Assembly: GCA_030272585.1 (NCBI GenBank)
Contig: BSYQ01000011.1
Coordinates: forward strand, 4,030,001 to 4,094,000
DNA length: 64,000 nt
Origin: Bryopsis sp. KO-2023
Taxonomy: Eukaryota; Chlorophyta; Ulvophyceae; Bryopsidales; Bryopsidaceae
Direction: 5' to 3'
Under the pieces are notes generated by a model, which worked only from the letters and a program-made list of their open reading frames with translations, was not told the origin of the DNA and searched no databases. Of this stretch, positions 36,101-47,387 are shown in pieces (the first letter of the stretch is position 1; each line of letters begins with the position of its first letter). The position numbers and the translations under genes were made by a program.

Positions 36101-37393
36101 GCAACGTTTGGGGAAGAGCATGAAAAATCGGCTAAGAAAAGAGTGGAAGAAATGCTGAAGACGATCGATTTCATGTGCGACATGGAGCAGAGTCCTCCGA
36201 TGAATTCAACAGAGGAACCGAAAGAAAACTGCACCCATGGGCCGATCAGAGTGGAGACTCGATTCCAAGTGAAAAACACCAAGGTGGAAAAACAATCACT
36301 CAAAACAAAAAATACAGAACACCGCACAACAAAGGAAGGGCAACTTATAATTAGGATGGAGGGGATGAACGAACCCCGGCCTGGCTTCCAGTTTTCCCTA
36401 GAAAATCGACTATATATATATATATATATATATATCGATCTGAGCAGGAAAGGCCATTTCGCACTGTGAAAAACTCAGTATGCACTACCCCCTTTCTTCA
36501 CAGAGTCTTGACATATTGATTCTTTACTTCTGAAAACAAAACTCATCAAGGTTTGGGAAAGGGCATCGGATTACAAGTTTGAAATCGACAGCGAGAAGGT
36601 TCCGGAGGCCATCGAACTTGCCAAGGACTCTGACAAGGTCAAGGGGGTCAGATATAGACTGAAAACCTCGGAAATGGACAGCAACAAACCCTTTCCTGCA
36701 AATGGAAAGGTATGAAAAAATGAAAACAAGAATAATAATCAGAAACTTAGCCAGAGTGGAGCCATAGGCAAGATTTGAACACCGATCCCATGGAACAGTT
36801 GACTCATCATTGCACCCCACAGCGTTCATTCGTGCAGGGGCCAGCCTCAACGCAATACATTTTTGACCAAGTGAAAGCAGATAAAAACTCCAACAAATGA
36901 ACAACGAAAATGCAATGATAACAGGGGCAGTGAATGAGAAGGTGCATGACATTTCCTACATTTTAGTAAACCATCCACTGGGTTTGAACAAGATCTGTTT
37001 TTCAGAAACAAATCCACAGGATTTGGGTGGAAAACCTGTGGCCCCATCAGTCAATCGACATTTAATTTCCCCTTCCACACTGTCCTCCGTCTCATTTGCT
37101 GGAAAAAAACCACCCTGATGCTATGAATCTTCTGTACAATTCAGATTCTCGTCAGCCACAATGGGAAATCTGCAGAAGCCTTGATGGCACTGCCAGCCCC
37201 AGCGACGAAGAGCGCTTGGAAAGATGCCCCACCCAGTGTCTGGCTCACAGTTGGGCTGCTGGCAGCGGACGGATTCGCCTTACAGTTGAAACTGAAAAAA
37301 TCGAACAAGAATCTGGAAAGGAGCAAAGACGAAGGGTTGTGGCATATTTACCATCCAGTAGGGGGGGCCATCACAGTAGCACAGGCATTGTGA
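33128..37393 (+). CDS. ZMYND10: ZMYND10-like axonemal dynein preassembly factor lacking the MYND finger
   Basis: Twelve exons: 33128-33146, 33355-33407, 33524-33580, 33949-34050, 34246-34359, 34515-34641, 34880-35115, 35292-35369, 35494-35721, 36032-36283, 36551-36709, 37145-37393. Phases close, giving 557 residues. Residues 1 to about 400 follow ZMYND10 closely: LREFPVEEVGSSKW near the N-terminus, then IWREHLFPRL, YYVIYHEVTLANLLE, LCDWCHRKLAYL, QLDGQVWLSLNVLL, FDQLPVLKDLE and KDWETIATNQ. ZMYND10 works in the cytosol with chaperones to assemble outer and inner dynein arms for motile cilia. The known protein ends in a C4-C2HC MYND zinc finger. Here the frame continues instead into a 150-160 residue domain without that Cys pattern (KVPEAIELAKDSDKVKGVRY, LLAADGFALQLKLKK). 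The first exon is only 19 nt, chosen because MEDLLKP then VDAEWAVQRL matches the family N-terminus. Confidence 0.93.
34659..34681. repeat. (AT)n microsatellite
   Basis: About 11 AT units in the intron following exon 34515-34641 of the ZMYND10-like gene. Confidence 0.9.
36411..36435. repeat. (TA)n microsatellite
   Basis: About 12 TA units in the intron following exon 36032-36283 of the ZMYND10-like gene. Confidence 0.9.
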
Positions 37394-37778
37394 ATGCGTT
37401 TTTTCTTCTTCTTTGTTTTTTTCCAGACAGCGGTTTCAGGGTTTGAAGTATAGAATATGAGTCGATGGGGGCTGAATCTTTCCACGGATGAGCTATTGAT
37501 TAGAAATTCTTTCTTTCCATGCAATCTGTCGGGGAAATTGTATAATATTTGTTTCTTGCTGTCTCGGATTTGACCTCCACCCCCACCCTCCCATTAAGCG
37601 AAGAATATTCCATCCATTGACCCATTTTTCCACAACTTTTCACAGGACATCCCAGCATAATCCAAATTAGAAACAACATATGCTCCAATTTTTTAAAACA
37701 AAAACTAAGAATAGAGGGTTCTGATGATACGATTGATCGTTTCGAAAAACACCCCACCTGCAACACCATTCTTCAAAA
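37394..37778. other. Tail-to-tail intergenic region
   Basis: Short 3'-3' gap between the ZMYND10-like and acetyltransferase genes. It should hold both polyadenylation regions; no gene seen. Confidence 0.5.
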
Positions 37779-38351
37779 TCATTGTTCCTTTTCCATCAAA
37801 TAATGCCAGATATCACATTCAGAGAATTTCTCCCCGATTTTCGAAAACCCATGGCGCTCGTAGAACTCAACCGCAGGAAGCTGCGAATGTAAATACAGCA
37901 ATTGCCCAGCTCCCTCCGTGGATCGAATGTCGTCCAACACCGCCGCCACCAGCTTGGACCCCACACCCCGTCCACGAAAAGGTCTGTTCACCGAGAATCG
38001 CTCTAGCTTCACCCCCTTCTCGGTGGTTCTCCATCGGGCTGCCCCCACCCCATTACCGTCACCCCCTAACGCCACGAAATGGTGCGCGGCATCTTCGAAT
38101 TGATCGATTTCATCGTCGCGGTCCACCCCTTGCTCATCCACGAACACGTTCTCCCTCACTCGATACGCGATTTTCAACAAATCAGGGTCGTCCACCTTGC
38201 ACACTCGGACGTCGACATTAGCTTGAGCGGAGCCCATTCTCGTCGCTTTTCTACAGAAACTTGAAGCGCGGAGGTGCTTCGGAAGGAAAATCAATCGACG
38301 ACTTTCTAGAGCGCGGAAACTCGCAGGGAACGCGGCCATCCTTTCCTTCAC
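37779..38351 (-). CDS. GNAT-family N-acetyltransferase (ElaA/YjcF type), intronless
   Basis: A single open exon of 190 residues. Acetyl-CoA-binding motif A is clear: LERFSVNRPFRGRGVGSKLV, with the R-G-x-G-x-G loop. An upstream RENVFVDEQGVDRDDEID segment is typical of the ElaA/YjcF-like branch, and a C-terminal YERHGFSKIGE strand-helix completes the fold. Members transfer an acetyl group from acetyl-CoA to an amine; the substrate is unknown. Residues 1-38 before an internal MGSAQANV are basic and Ser/Arg-rich, so they could be an organelle-targeting extension, or translation may start at that internal Met. It is one of few intronless genes here, which fits a retrocopy or a horizontally acquired bacterial-type gene (inference). 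Confidence 0.92.
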   Translation of the reverse strand: MKERMAAFPASFRALESRRLIFLPKHLRASSFCRKATRMGSAQANVDVRVCKVDDPDLLKIAYRVRENVFVDEQGVDRDDEIDQFEDAAHHFVALGGDGNGVGAARWRTTEKGVKLERFSVNRPFRGRGVGSKLVAAVLDDIRSTEGAGQLLYLHSQLPAVEFYERHGFSKIGEKFSECDIWHYLMEKEQ

Positions 38352-41300
38352 GCAATGGGCGCGTGTTAATCATTGAAGGAATGGGGCAGCTGTGCTCCTT
38401 TGCTGACACAACCCACGGTCGATATGGCTGACATGCGTCGCTACAAATGCATAACAACTCCGTTCTCTGCAGCGACAATCTGGCATCGCCAGCGCCACCC
38501 ACGCTCGGGCTTTGCACCGCCAGTGTCGATTTGCTCAGCCGTCGAGAAGGGGAACTGAGGCGCCTTGGCCATGGCTGGCACGCACTAGAGTGTGCGTCAA
38601 GGAATGAAAACGTTTTCCTTGACTCCACACAGTTTCTGAAAAAACTGTGGCACGACGTGCGCGCGCGTTAATCGAGCCCAGTCGAACTCTCTTTTGGCCA
38701 AAAAAATTTGTTTTCTACTTCAGAATATATGGGAACTTCGCGACGAGAAGCGATATATCGTCACTAGACGTCTATGTGGTGTGGCATTGTTCTTATCCTT
38801 ACTTTCCGATACTTTCAACATCCCTGCTTTTTTTTGTCGTTTTTCAACTGTGTCTTACTGTAATTTTCGCTTGGCCAAGATGTTTTTAGGAGTTCGTTAA
38901 AAAAACGGAAAAACCGGTCAAAGAAAGGTTGAAAATAGGGTAAGATCAACAACCAAGTCCGGAAACAATTTTTGACAATGCGATCCCGGATTGGACGTAA
39001 AATATGGCAATATCCGTATTAAAAAAAAATAAATTGGAACTGGTTTTCAAATTGTACTCATTTACACTGATACAGTCCATGAGATGTTCCCTACCCTTTA
39101 TTCCCATTTCTTCAAAAAAAAGCAAATTACTGCCACCCCAATCATACACCCCGTCTGAAAAATAAAATAAAATAAAATATTGCGTATATTATAAAAGTAT
39201 GCCTTTTTTTTCCTTTTATGTCACCATTTCTCCTCCCCACATCCATGCATTGTTTCTACCTCTGGCAATCTTGGTCAAATCTATTCTTAAATGCAGGAGT
39301 CCCTATAGTCACTCCAAAATCTCCCCCTCTTCCAGAAAAAAGAACAAGCACACGCAACACCTCAAAATCACGAGGGGTGCCACTCCTTTTCATGTTCAAG
39401 AAACACTGTGTGGGGAAATCCCCAGTGTGCCAAAAAAGTCTATAACCCACCCTGACTCTTTTTCAGTTTTGTTTTCCACAGATGCTCACCTCGTGTTGAG
39501 AAACAGGAGCAAACTACACCACCGCACTTTGAACTAAACAAAGTTGCAAGAATTTACTGGCCCCTTTTTCTTCGGATGTTGTGGAAAAATAATCAATGGC
39601 CTGATTATATCGCATCGAAATTTTCCCGCTGCATGACAGACCTCCAAGTTTTTTGCAGCGCCCTACAATACAATTGAGAAAAAGGGATTTTTTTTGTTCC
39701 TCCCCGACAGAACACACCAATTAAGCAAACAGATTATGAACAGTGTTTTTGTTTCTGCATTTTCATTTCAATAAATGCTCTACCATTTGCACAGTCCCCC
39801 AATGTCGATCCTCAAAATGGAAGATGGAAAATCAATGTATACACACATCAAAAAAGAACTCACCAGCGTCAATTTTCAGCGATAGGGGCAATTCTCAAAA
39901 AGGCTTCCCCACTCTCTTACACTTCGTAGTATTTTAAAAGTCCAAAACTCCGAAAATTATTCCTAAGAATGAAACTAGAACCATTAATATTATTCTAGTC
40001 CCCATATTGTTTTTCTGGCACACTTTTTCGTTTTTTTTCTTTTTTCTAGTTCCCCTTTCACTAATGGTTTTTTTCAAGATATATTCACCATATGTTTTTT
40101 GAGATGATAATGCTACAAGTAGTATTTCCCCACACAAAAAATCCAGAGGCCAAAAATAATCAACCCCATTAATTATTCGTTGACTTTACATTTTTCCCAT
40201 TGCTTTTGAAGCTGGATTAAAAACAAAAACCTGTAGCAGTTTCCCTCTTTTGTTCTCTTCTCACTCTCTCTATCCTTTTTCCCAGTCTTTTCTGCCTCGT
40301 CGGAAAGAAAAAAACTTTTTAGAACTATGAACTATACTCCCCATTAAAAAAAAAGCATTATCCAAGGAATCAGGCAAACCTAGTTCCCCATCTTTGTAGC
40401 CTGAATGTATATTGTCCTTCTCCTTATTCAAGAAAAAAAACTCTCTTATTCCTGTAGCTTATTAATTTATTTTAGCTTCTTTTTTAATCCCATTCAAAAT
40501 TTCCTTATCCATCCCGTTCAAAACACAGAAGACGCAAATAGATTAAAAAAAAAAAAACGATAGGTCATTTGTCCTTTATTTGATATCAAATAAAACGCGC
40601 GAAGAGAAGAGGGGACTCCCTTCTTATTTTCAGTCCCCCCCCTTTCCATTTTTTCAAAATCTCCGAACAAAATATCCCCCCTCCCTTTCTCCTTTCAAAA
40701 AAGACAAAAACTAAAAGAAAAAAAAAACTCTACAAAAAGGGGGAATGGAAACATTTCCATAATGTCAGAGCTCAAATCGATAATCCCATGTGTCGATTTA
40801 TTTTTTAACAAAGCGGCCTTCGAGAAAAACTTGAAAACCTGGCGCCACCCCCCCCCCCCCCCCTCCCTTCCCTCCCTTTTTTTGTCCCAATTTATTTTGG
40901 GAGTGAACTTTTCCCACATCCCAAAAAATATGTAAAAAAAAAAAGCCTTCGCTCGTTCAACCCCAGATGTTGATTTTTTTTTCCTCCCCTTCCTCTAATC
41001 AAAAGTTCTTTTCCCTTTTCATTATCGATTTTCGTTTATTTCTTTTTTCCTCCTCTGAAAAAAAAAAAAAAGAAAAAAAAGAACCCACCCTGATTTTTTT
41101 CCCCTTACAGCGACCTCAACCATTCCTCTAATGACAATCAAAAAGGTGTCCGCAAACTACCCTTTCCTCCGATTATTCAATTTCTTAAAATAAAAGGTCT
41201 TGAGAAAATCAGTAATCACGAAAAAAAAGGGGCCTCCACACTAAAATAGATCACCGACCCCAAAAACAACCAAAATTGAAAAACAGAATTACGCTATTCA

Positions 41301-41564
41301 AAGGGATTTTTCCCTTTTTTTTATACCCAAAATAACAATCATATCACGATGATGCCCCTTCACGACATTTTTTCTTGATATCTAAAAATTACAACCAGAG
41401 TTATGGGACTTCACCCCAAAGTCAACCCTTTCCTTTTTTTTCCCCCAAACGTTTTGAACATTGGGGATGCATTTATAAAACATGCACATTCAGTTTTCCC
41501 ATATCTTCCCCCCCCCCCCCCAAAAAAAAAGAAAAAACTCTAACCTGACATCTAATTTTTTGTC
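38352..41564. other. Long AT-rich region without a supported gene
   Basis: About 3.2 kb with many A, T and C homopolymers (for example C17 near 40847 and C16 near 41506). There are only short open frames on both strands. No domain, signal peptide or phase-consistent exon chain was found. It may hold 3' UTR of the flanking minus-strand gene and non-coding DNA. Confidence 0.45.
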
Positions 41565-43406
41565 TCAAACTGGTGGTTGGTTGGTACCCTTTTGCAACGC
41601 TAATTTCGATGAATTTGCATCCGCACCATCTTTCGCCCCCCCCTTTTTGGGTTTTCCCAGGAAATTGCCACACCTCAGGTTTACCCCTTCCCAGAACCTC
41701 CGCCAGCTCCACACACAAATCAAAAACGCAGGCACCACACACAGACCTATCGACACCAAACTCAACCACTCCAGATTATATCCACGCACTTTCACAAAGG
41801 TCACCCCAAAAACCACCAGAACCGATCCAAACCCAAGAAACATAACCAACAGCAGCAACAGGGTGATCATGTTGGTGGGAGTCTGACTGCAACGCTCATC
41901 ACCATTACAGTACCCATTACCATTACCATCACGGCACCCGTTACCATTACTGCAAGGACCGCTGGTGGTGCCGTCACCACTGAGGAACCCAGAGTTGATT
42001 TCCTTAGAAACCACAATGGTGCTTTTCTTAGGGGCTGCATTGACTGGCGGTTTTGCATCCAAGGATTTCGTGTTCAGAATATTGGACATCTGAGACTGGA
42101 TGGATTCGCCAGCTTCACTCGATATTGAGAAGGCCTGCATGCACGCAAAAAATTAACAATGATAAAAGACGATTCACTGTTTGATTCCCCCCACACACAC
42201 ACCGAGACAAATCAAAGTGCAAGCAGCCAACTTTATACACTCTCTGCCATTGAAAGACCGCTTAGTCAAGAAGATTGCATTTTTTTATTTCAAAAGAAAG
42301 CACTGCTTGACAAAAAAAGGAAAAAACAGAGCATAGCTGGTTGCCCCACGCTGAAAACTATTAAAACCTCCTTTAAAAAAAAACAAAAATAAAAAATAAA
42401 AAACCTCTTCGTGAAAAGTCCCTCCCTCCCCATTCTCAGTGGAAGCCCCACTGGTCTTGAGAAAAGAATAAAAGTCCCTCATGAATCCCAGCTGAGATCG
42501 AGTTGAAGCCCCCTAAGCAAGAAAAATAAAATTGAAAACAAAAATGCAATGAAGCCTTGGACATGAGGTCCACAAGTTGGACTTCAACCCTCCGTCAGAC
42601 AACATCCGCAACTCATGATTATTCGTCCTAGTTTTTTTTATGTAACAAATTGAGCGCATGGGTTCGAATCTTGGTCAACGCATCTTGGGTTTTTCTGTTG
42701 TCAGATTCACTCCAGCCAATATCAGTCACAGTGGATGAGCTGCGCGATGTAATCATATTTGGGTAAAACAAAAAAAGCAGCAGTAAAAATGTGTTGCTGC
42801 GAAACCACTCCTCCACAGAACTGTCGCTTCGCGCAACTGAACGACCACTATCTCCATGGACTGTGGTTTCAACCAAACAATAAATGGCTGGTAAATTGAC
42901 AATTACCTGACGATTACCACTCCGAGCCATCCTCAACTCATACATGCAACTTTCAGACAGCGTCTCTCTTCGATTAGCTTCCCTTTGGTTCAAATTTCTG
43001 AAATTGAGGGTGGAAAACTGTGCACGGTCATGCACCTCGCCTGAATCCATGTAAATCGCAGAAAGCCTGGTAGGAGGCCTGGCAACAAAAGGGGCTCCTG
43101 TCAGTCTGGGCCATTTCCTGCTAAGGTTGTTATTAGCACTTCGTTGCACAAGTCAAGGGCTAATTTAGAGTAGAGGACTCCGGTCTTTTTTAAATTGAAG
43201 GGAAAAGAAGCATGATGTTTTTTAGCCCCTCTACTTTTTCGGCACGCCATCCGAAGGGTTTTACTAAAACCCCTCGGAAGTAGTACTTCCGCAGAAGCAA
43301 CGGCAGGGGAGGAAACACCTCACCCATTGATTTCGCTCGAAGCACCCCGCTTATCCGGGTTAGCCGCGGCGGCAGTACCGTCATTGATGTCGATTGTGTG
43401 TTCCAT
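41565..43406 (-). CDS. Two-helix membrane protein, TMEM134/TMEM230 (DUF872)-like
   Basis: Supported exons: 43324-43406 (start MEHTIDINDGTAAAANPDKR, phase 2), 42907-43117 (phase 0), 42405-42512 (phase 0) and 41565-42134 (stop). One exon between 42907 and 42512, around 42640-42760 (TVTDIGWSESDNRKTQDAL), looks coding but does not close in phase, so the middle is unresolved. The last exon has a Gly/Asn/Cys-rich stretch, then two hydrophobic helices (TLLLLLVMFLGFGSVLVVFG and LSLVSIGLCVVPAFLICVW) and a Lys-rich tail. Two adjacent C-terminal helices ending in a P-G-like turn and aromatic/basic residues resemble the TMEM134/230 family of endomembrane proteins. The family assignment is tentative. Confidence 0.6.
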
Positions 43407-44300
43407 CCTATGCCAGCCTCCACCAGTAGATTGGGGGTGCTGGGGTACAGGAAGAAAAACGGGCTATCAGACATTCAGCAAGGGTGCGAAAACAAAAAAG
43501 GGTTGCAGAATTTGAAGCGATCGTGGATCGTGTTGATACGCACCTGCTAGAACGCGATGGGAAAAGAATGGGGGAGCGTGACCCAATCCCCGCGTTTCGA
43601 GACGTGTTTTCTGTTTGCTTCTTGGCTGCAGTTGGCACTACCCTAGTAGGGATGATGGGACAAAGCGAGACAGCCAATATCATCGTTTCCAATCAGCGCC
43701 TGACACACAGTGCGTCGAGGTGTGGCGCAGTTCGGGTGCGGTATTTCCTTGTTCTGTGGTGGAATTGGGGGTGGACTGCGGGCTTGTATGGTGTCTACGA
43801 TGGAGGTGGCGGCGTGGCCTTCCGCTTTCGCTGGTCGATGTGTTGAACCATTCGACAGCTGTGACGTTAAACTGTCGTTTCTATTGATTCATTCCACACA
43901 ACACAACGGAAGCGATCGCTGAGAGGCGAACCCAAGCTTTCCAGATAACCTGTTGAATTCGCCAAAAACTTGACAGAATCAAGCACTGGTGTCTCAAATG
44001 ACCCAGGCATGCCGAAGCTTGCATGAAGACGAGATCCCGTGGAGCCGGTCTTGACCGGCTCCACACTTTAACACCATCAATGTATCGAAAACTTCCCCAA
44101 ACCCAAACCGTCCTGTCCTTCAAATTGGGAAAACGAAAAAGAGAACCCCAGCACCCACATTCGGCCATTCCTCAGCTTGCTCATAGCCCTTGATGTGCGT
44201 CACATCACATGTGGCAGCCACGAGTTGCTGGCAGCGTGTTTTCTTGCGCCCTGTGCTGCAACCCAAAAAGAAATAGTCCAGCCGCGAATACAAACTGACC
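43407..44300. other. Divergent intergenic region
   Basis: Lies between a minus-strand gene starting at 43406 and a plus-strand gene starting at 44301, so it likely contains both promoters. A plus-strand open frame at 43484-43846 has a weakly hydrophobic segment but no domain or splice support. Confidence 0.4.
44039..44064. repeat. Perfect 12-bp stem hairpin with 2-nt loop
   Basis: GTGGAGCCGGTC, TT, then GACCGGCTCCAC. All 12 pairs are complementary and GC-rich. It is located about 240 bp upstream of the Cys/Pro-rich gene start. Confidence 0.95.
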
Positions 44301-46886
44301 ATGACTATGATCGCTGCGATCGCAACCAGCTTTTTTCTGTTATGTTTCTCGCCGGGGGCTCTGGCGCAAGGATGCTGTATGTTCAACCATTAGAACCCCA
44401 CGCCATACAAATTCCCCTATTTGTTTCATAACATTGTGCTCATTTCCACTCTTTCCACCTTAACAAGCTTTCGATGTAGCGTGTGAGTAGCTGCTGCTTG
44501 TGGTTGTGTGTGGTGGCCATCTCAGCCGGGGCAGGTTCCAGTGAAGCGTCGCTTTTTATCACAAACTTGGATAATGGAGCTGCGGGTGGGCAGCCGGTTT
44601 CATCAGCCGAGGCCTTGCAAAGGCTGACAGAGTATGGGCATAGTCGATGGATTCAGCACAAAGTCTACCACTTCATGAACAATGACGATTCAACCATCAG
44701 AGTATAAAAAAGCCATGGCTTTCTTTTTCAAAATTGTGAGTGATCCTCAATCGACATGCATTGGTGCCAATGTTTGGTCGTTTGGTTGCCACTTTTTTTA
44801 GGTTTGATTTCCTGGACCGAGGGGTGCTGGAAGACCTTTTTTCAAAGTCTAGCGGTGGCCAAAAGTCAGACATAGGACCTGCTGGATCGAACATGTGTCG
44901 CATACCGATTGGGCAAGCAGGAAGATTGGTGAAACGAGGTGGAGGTGCGTATGACTGTCATTGGTACAGTCTACAAAACTGTTTGTGTGACAGCCATGAA
45001 AAAATCTAGGAAGAAAGGAACATGGATTAGAATTACTGGTTCGAATTGATACAGCAGATAGCCTCTCAACTGTTGATCTTTATCATGTGTCTTTTTAAGG
45101 GGTTTTTTGTTGTGGTTTTTTAAAGGGTTTCTTTTTCCTTGTTTTTCTGATGCTAGGTCGAAAGCTTCTTAATTGCCTGCCCTATTTTGGGTGTCACCAA
45201 CCCATCAACTTCTACGATTTCACTGTGCGGGTTCCTGTGATGGCTACTATTTGTGTAAGGACTTGCTGCACCTCCTTCCAGATTCCTTCAACGAAAAGTA
45301 AAGACCTGGTTGCTGCTGGATTGACTGCGTAAGTTCTTATTAGGGGTTTTCATCACACCACCAATCAGTGATTTAAATTTTTCATTGCTGAAAGGCATAA
45401 TTAGCAATGGCAGTAAATCGGACAATCTCCTCCCTGCTCCAAGAAATCTTGTTTACGATTTCCTTTTTCTTCTGGCACTTTTTGCAGTACAGATATATGC
45501 TTTTCAACAGAATAAAGAGAGGAAAAAGCATCGAAGTGCCCTGCTAATTTTTTTCCCTGGTCATCACAAATCATGCATACATTCGAGTTGATAAAAAAAA
45601 ACGACTTTCTTTACAAGAATTGCCTCTCTCCATCAAACTGTTTGAAAGACCCTCAATTCTCTCCGGGATTTTCCAGGTGCCCTGATTTGTTTTCAGACGT
45701 TGCACCCCCCAGCTTCAATATTATTGATCCTGAGCCCACACAGCCAACACCTCCAGCAGCTGATGATATAAACACGCAGCCACCAGAAACACCACCCTCC
45801 CCCCAGCCAACACCTCCAGCAGCTGATGATGTAAGCATGCAGCCACCAGAAACACCACCCTCCCCCCAAACACGACCCATTATCTCAGAAACCCAGGAGC
45901 AACCCCCACCACCTCCGGAAGAATCACCATCCCCAGGGAGTATAACAGCCAGGCCATTTTTTCCTGATGAGGGGACTGCCGATGATGGTTTCGAGTCTGG
46001 AAAATCTGACACAGGTAAAGAGCTGGTCCAGATGTGTGGTGGTTAAAAATAATGTCTGTGTCCAAATCACGATAATTTCTTTTTTTTGTTTTTTCAATGG
46101 TTTGATGTGAATTTTGATATCCACAATTCACTGCAGGCAGGTGCAATCAATCAATATGGAGCTAAAAATTTTGATTTCATTTTTAAGTAATTGTTGAGGA
46201 TATTGAACTGGTTTCACTCAGGACCATGATTGCGATTCTTCTTGCCAAGGCCTTGATCAGTGGGAGGATTTCTCTAGAATAGGCGGAAATCTTCAATAAT
46301 AAGACCTTCACTAACTGGGATTCAGTTGTGTGCATCACAACATAGACGAGAATATATTTTTTTTTGGTGGAGCCACATTTTCGCCAGAATACAGTTTACT
46401 TTTATCAGTATCATTTATTGTTATTAGTGCTTGTCCAGTGGCAGCAGGTATTTCGTGTATCAAAGATGCCAAATGCTGTTGGATTTGGAAATACGATCGA
46501 CAGTTTTGTTGTTTCTGTTGTAAAATATCTCGTGTAAGTCTTGCTTTCCCATCATCTCTGATATGTTGCAGCTAAGATATATTCTTTGCAGCAAAATCCT
46601 TTCTCTTGTGTTCATAAATTTATATTTATATATGCGGGGCGGCATCTTTGCAACACACAATTGTGGGATGAACAACGAGGTTTATGGCCGCCTTGCCCCA
46701 CACACGTGCGTCAATTCGGCTGCGTACGATAAATCGACCGCATGCCCTACAGGATGGGTACATGGGTCAGCTTTTGGAAGGGGATGTGAGGGCGGAAATG
46801 GCAGACCGATTTGCGTGTCTTTTGAGCGCCTCCTTGTACCCAGCCCTGCGTTCTTTCTCCTCTCAATAATTTATTATCGTTTATAA
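44301..46886 (+). CDS. Secreted or membrane Cys- and Pro-rich protein of unknown function
   Basis: Exons: 44301-44376, 44526-44631, 44802-44944, 45157-45328, 45677-46014, 46448-46533, and about 46572-46886. Phases 1, 2, 1, 2, 1, 0 close. Exon 1 is a signal peptide (MTMIAAIATSFFLLCF, cleavage near ALAQG). The middle carries CRIPIGQAGRLVKRGGG, then LLNCLPYFGCHQPINFYDF. Exon 5 is proline-rich, with two copies of a PTPPAADD...QPPETPPSPQ repeat. Exon 6 is very Cys-rich (KCCWIWKYDRQFCCFCCK). The last exon has a hydrophobic stretch and further Cys (HNCGMNN, HTCVNS, STACPTGW). No family recognised. The Pro-rich linker and Cys modules suggest an extracellular or wall-associated protein. Exon 7 boundaries are the least certain. 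Confidence 0.6.
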
Positions 46887-47387
46887 ACGACGAACCTCAA
46901 GATGGTCCCTTGTGCACCAGTAGACCGATTAGCATCCTTGACTCAGTCAGCGTCATCAGCCAGCAGTAGAGCATCCAGCAACTGATCTTTGGATCCAGTG
47001 CGCGTCTGGAAAGCTGCAGTTTTGTCTGTTGTCATAGACGGCGGCGGCGCGCTGTGCATCCCTTGTGTCGGCTCGAGAACTTTTTTAAGAAAGCCTCGCT
47101 TCCGAGTATTTCTCACCCGAAACGGCGCTTCGCTACGATCTGTTCTCTTCACAGCATTGTTCGTTGGATCAGCGATGAGGCCCAACGACGCACTGACAGT
47201 TCCCCAATTGCACAGATAAACAATCCAAAGAAGGCCAGACAATCTCTCTCGCAAGAAAGGGAGCTGAATCCATTCCTTGTAGCTGGGAAATCCGGGATTC
47301 AGTCCCTATTCTCAGAAATACCCCTACCTGTAGGTTGCGGCAGCAGCCCAACTTCGAGGTTTTTACCACACAGGAAAATCTGTTGGA
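46887..47387. other. Intergenic, upstream of the FkbM gene
   Basis: About 0.5 kb between two plus-strand genes. Expected to hold the FkbM promoter; nothing else supported. Confidence 0.45.

Noticed and set aside
33940..37393. Initial reading of the 33-37 kb gene as a SAPS (PP6 regulatory subunit) protein
   Set aside because: After assembling exons the sequence matches ZMYND10 along its length (YHEVTLANLLE, CDWCHRKL, QLDGQVW), not SAPS.
38251..38628. 125-codon minus frame upstream of the acetyltransferase
   Set aside because: It overlaps the acetyltransferase N-terminus in another frame, has no domain and looks like chance.
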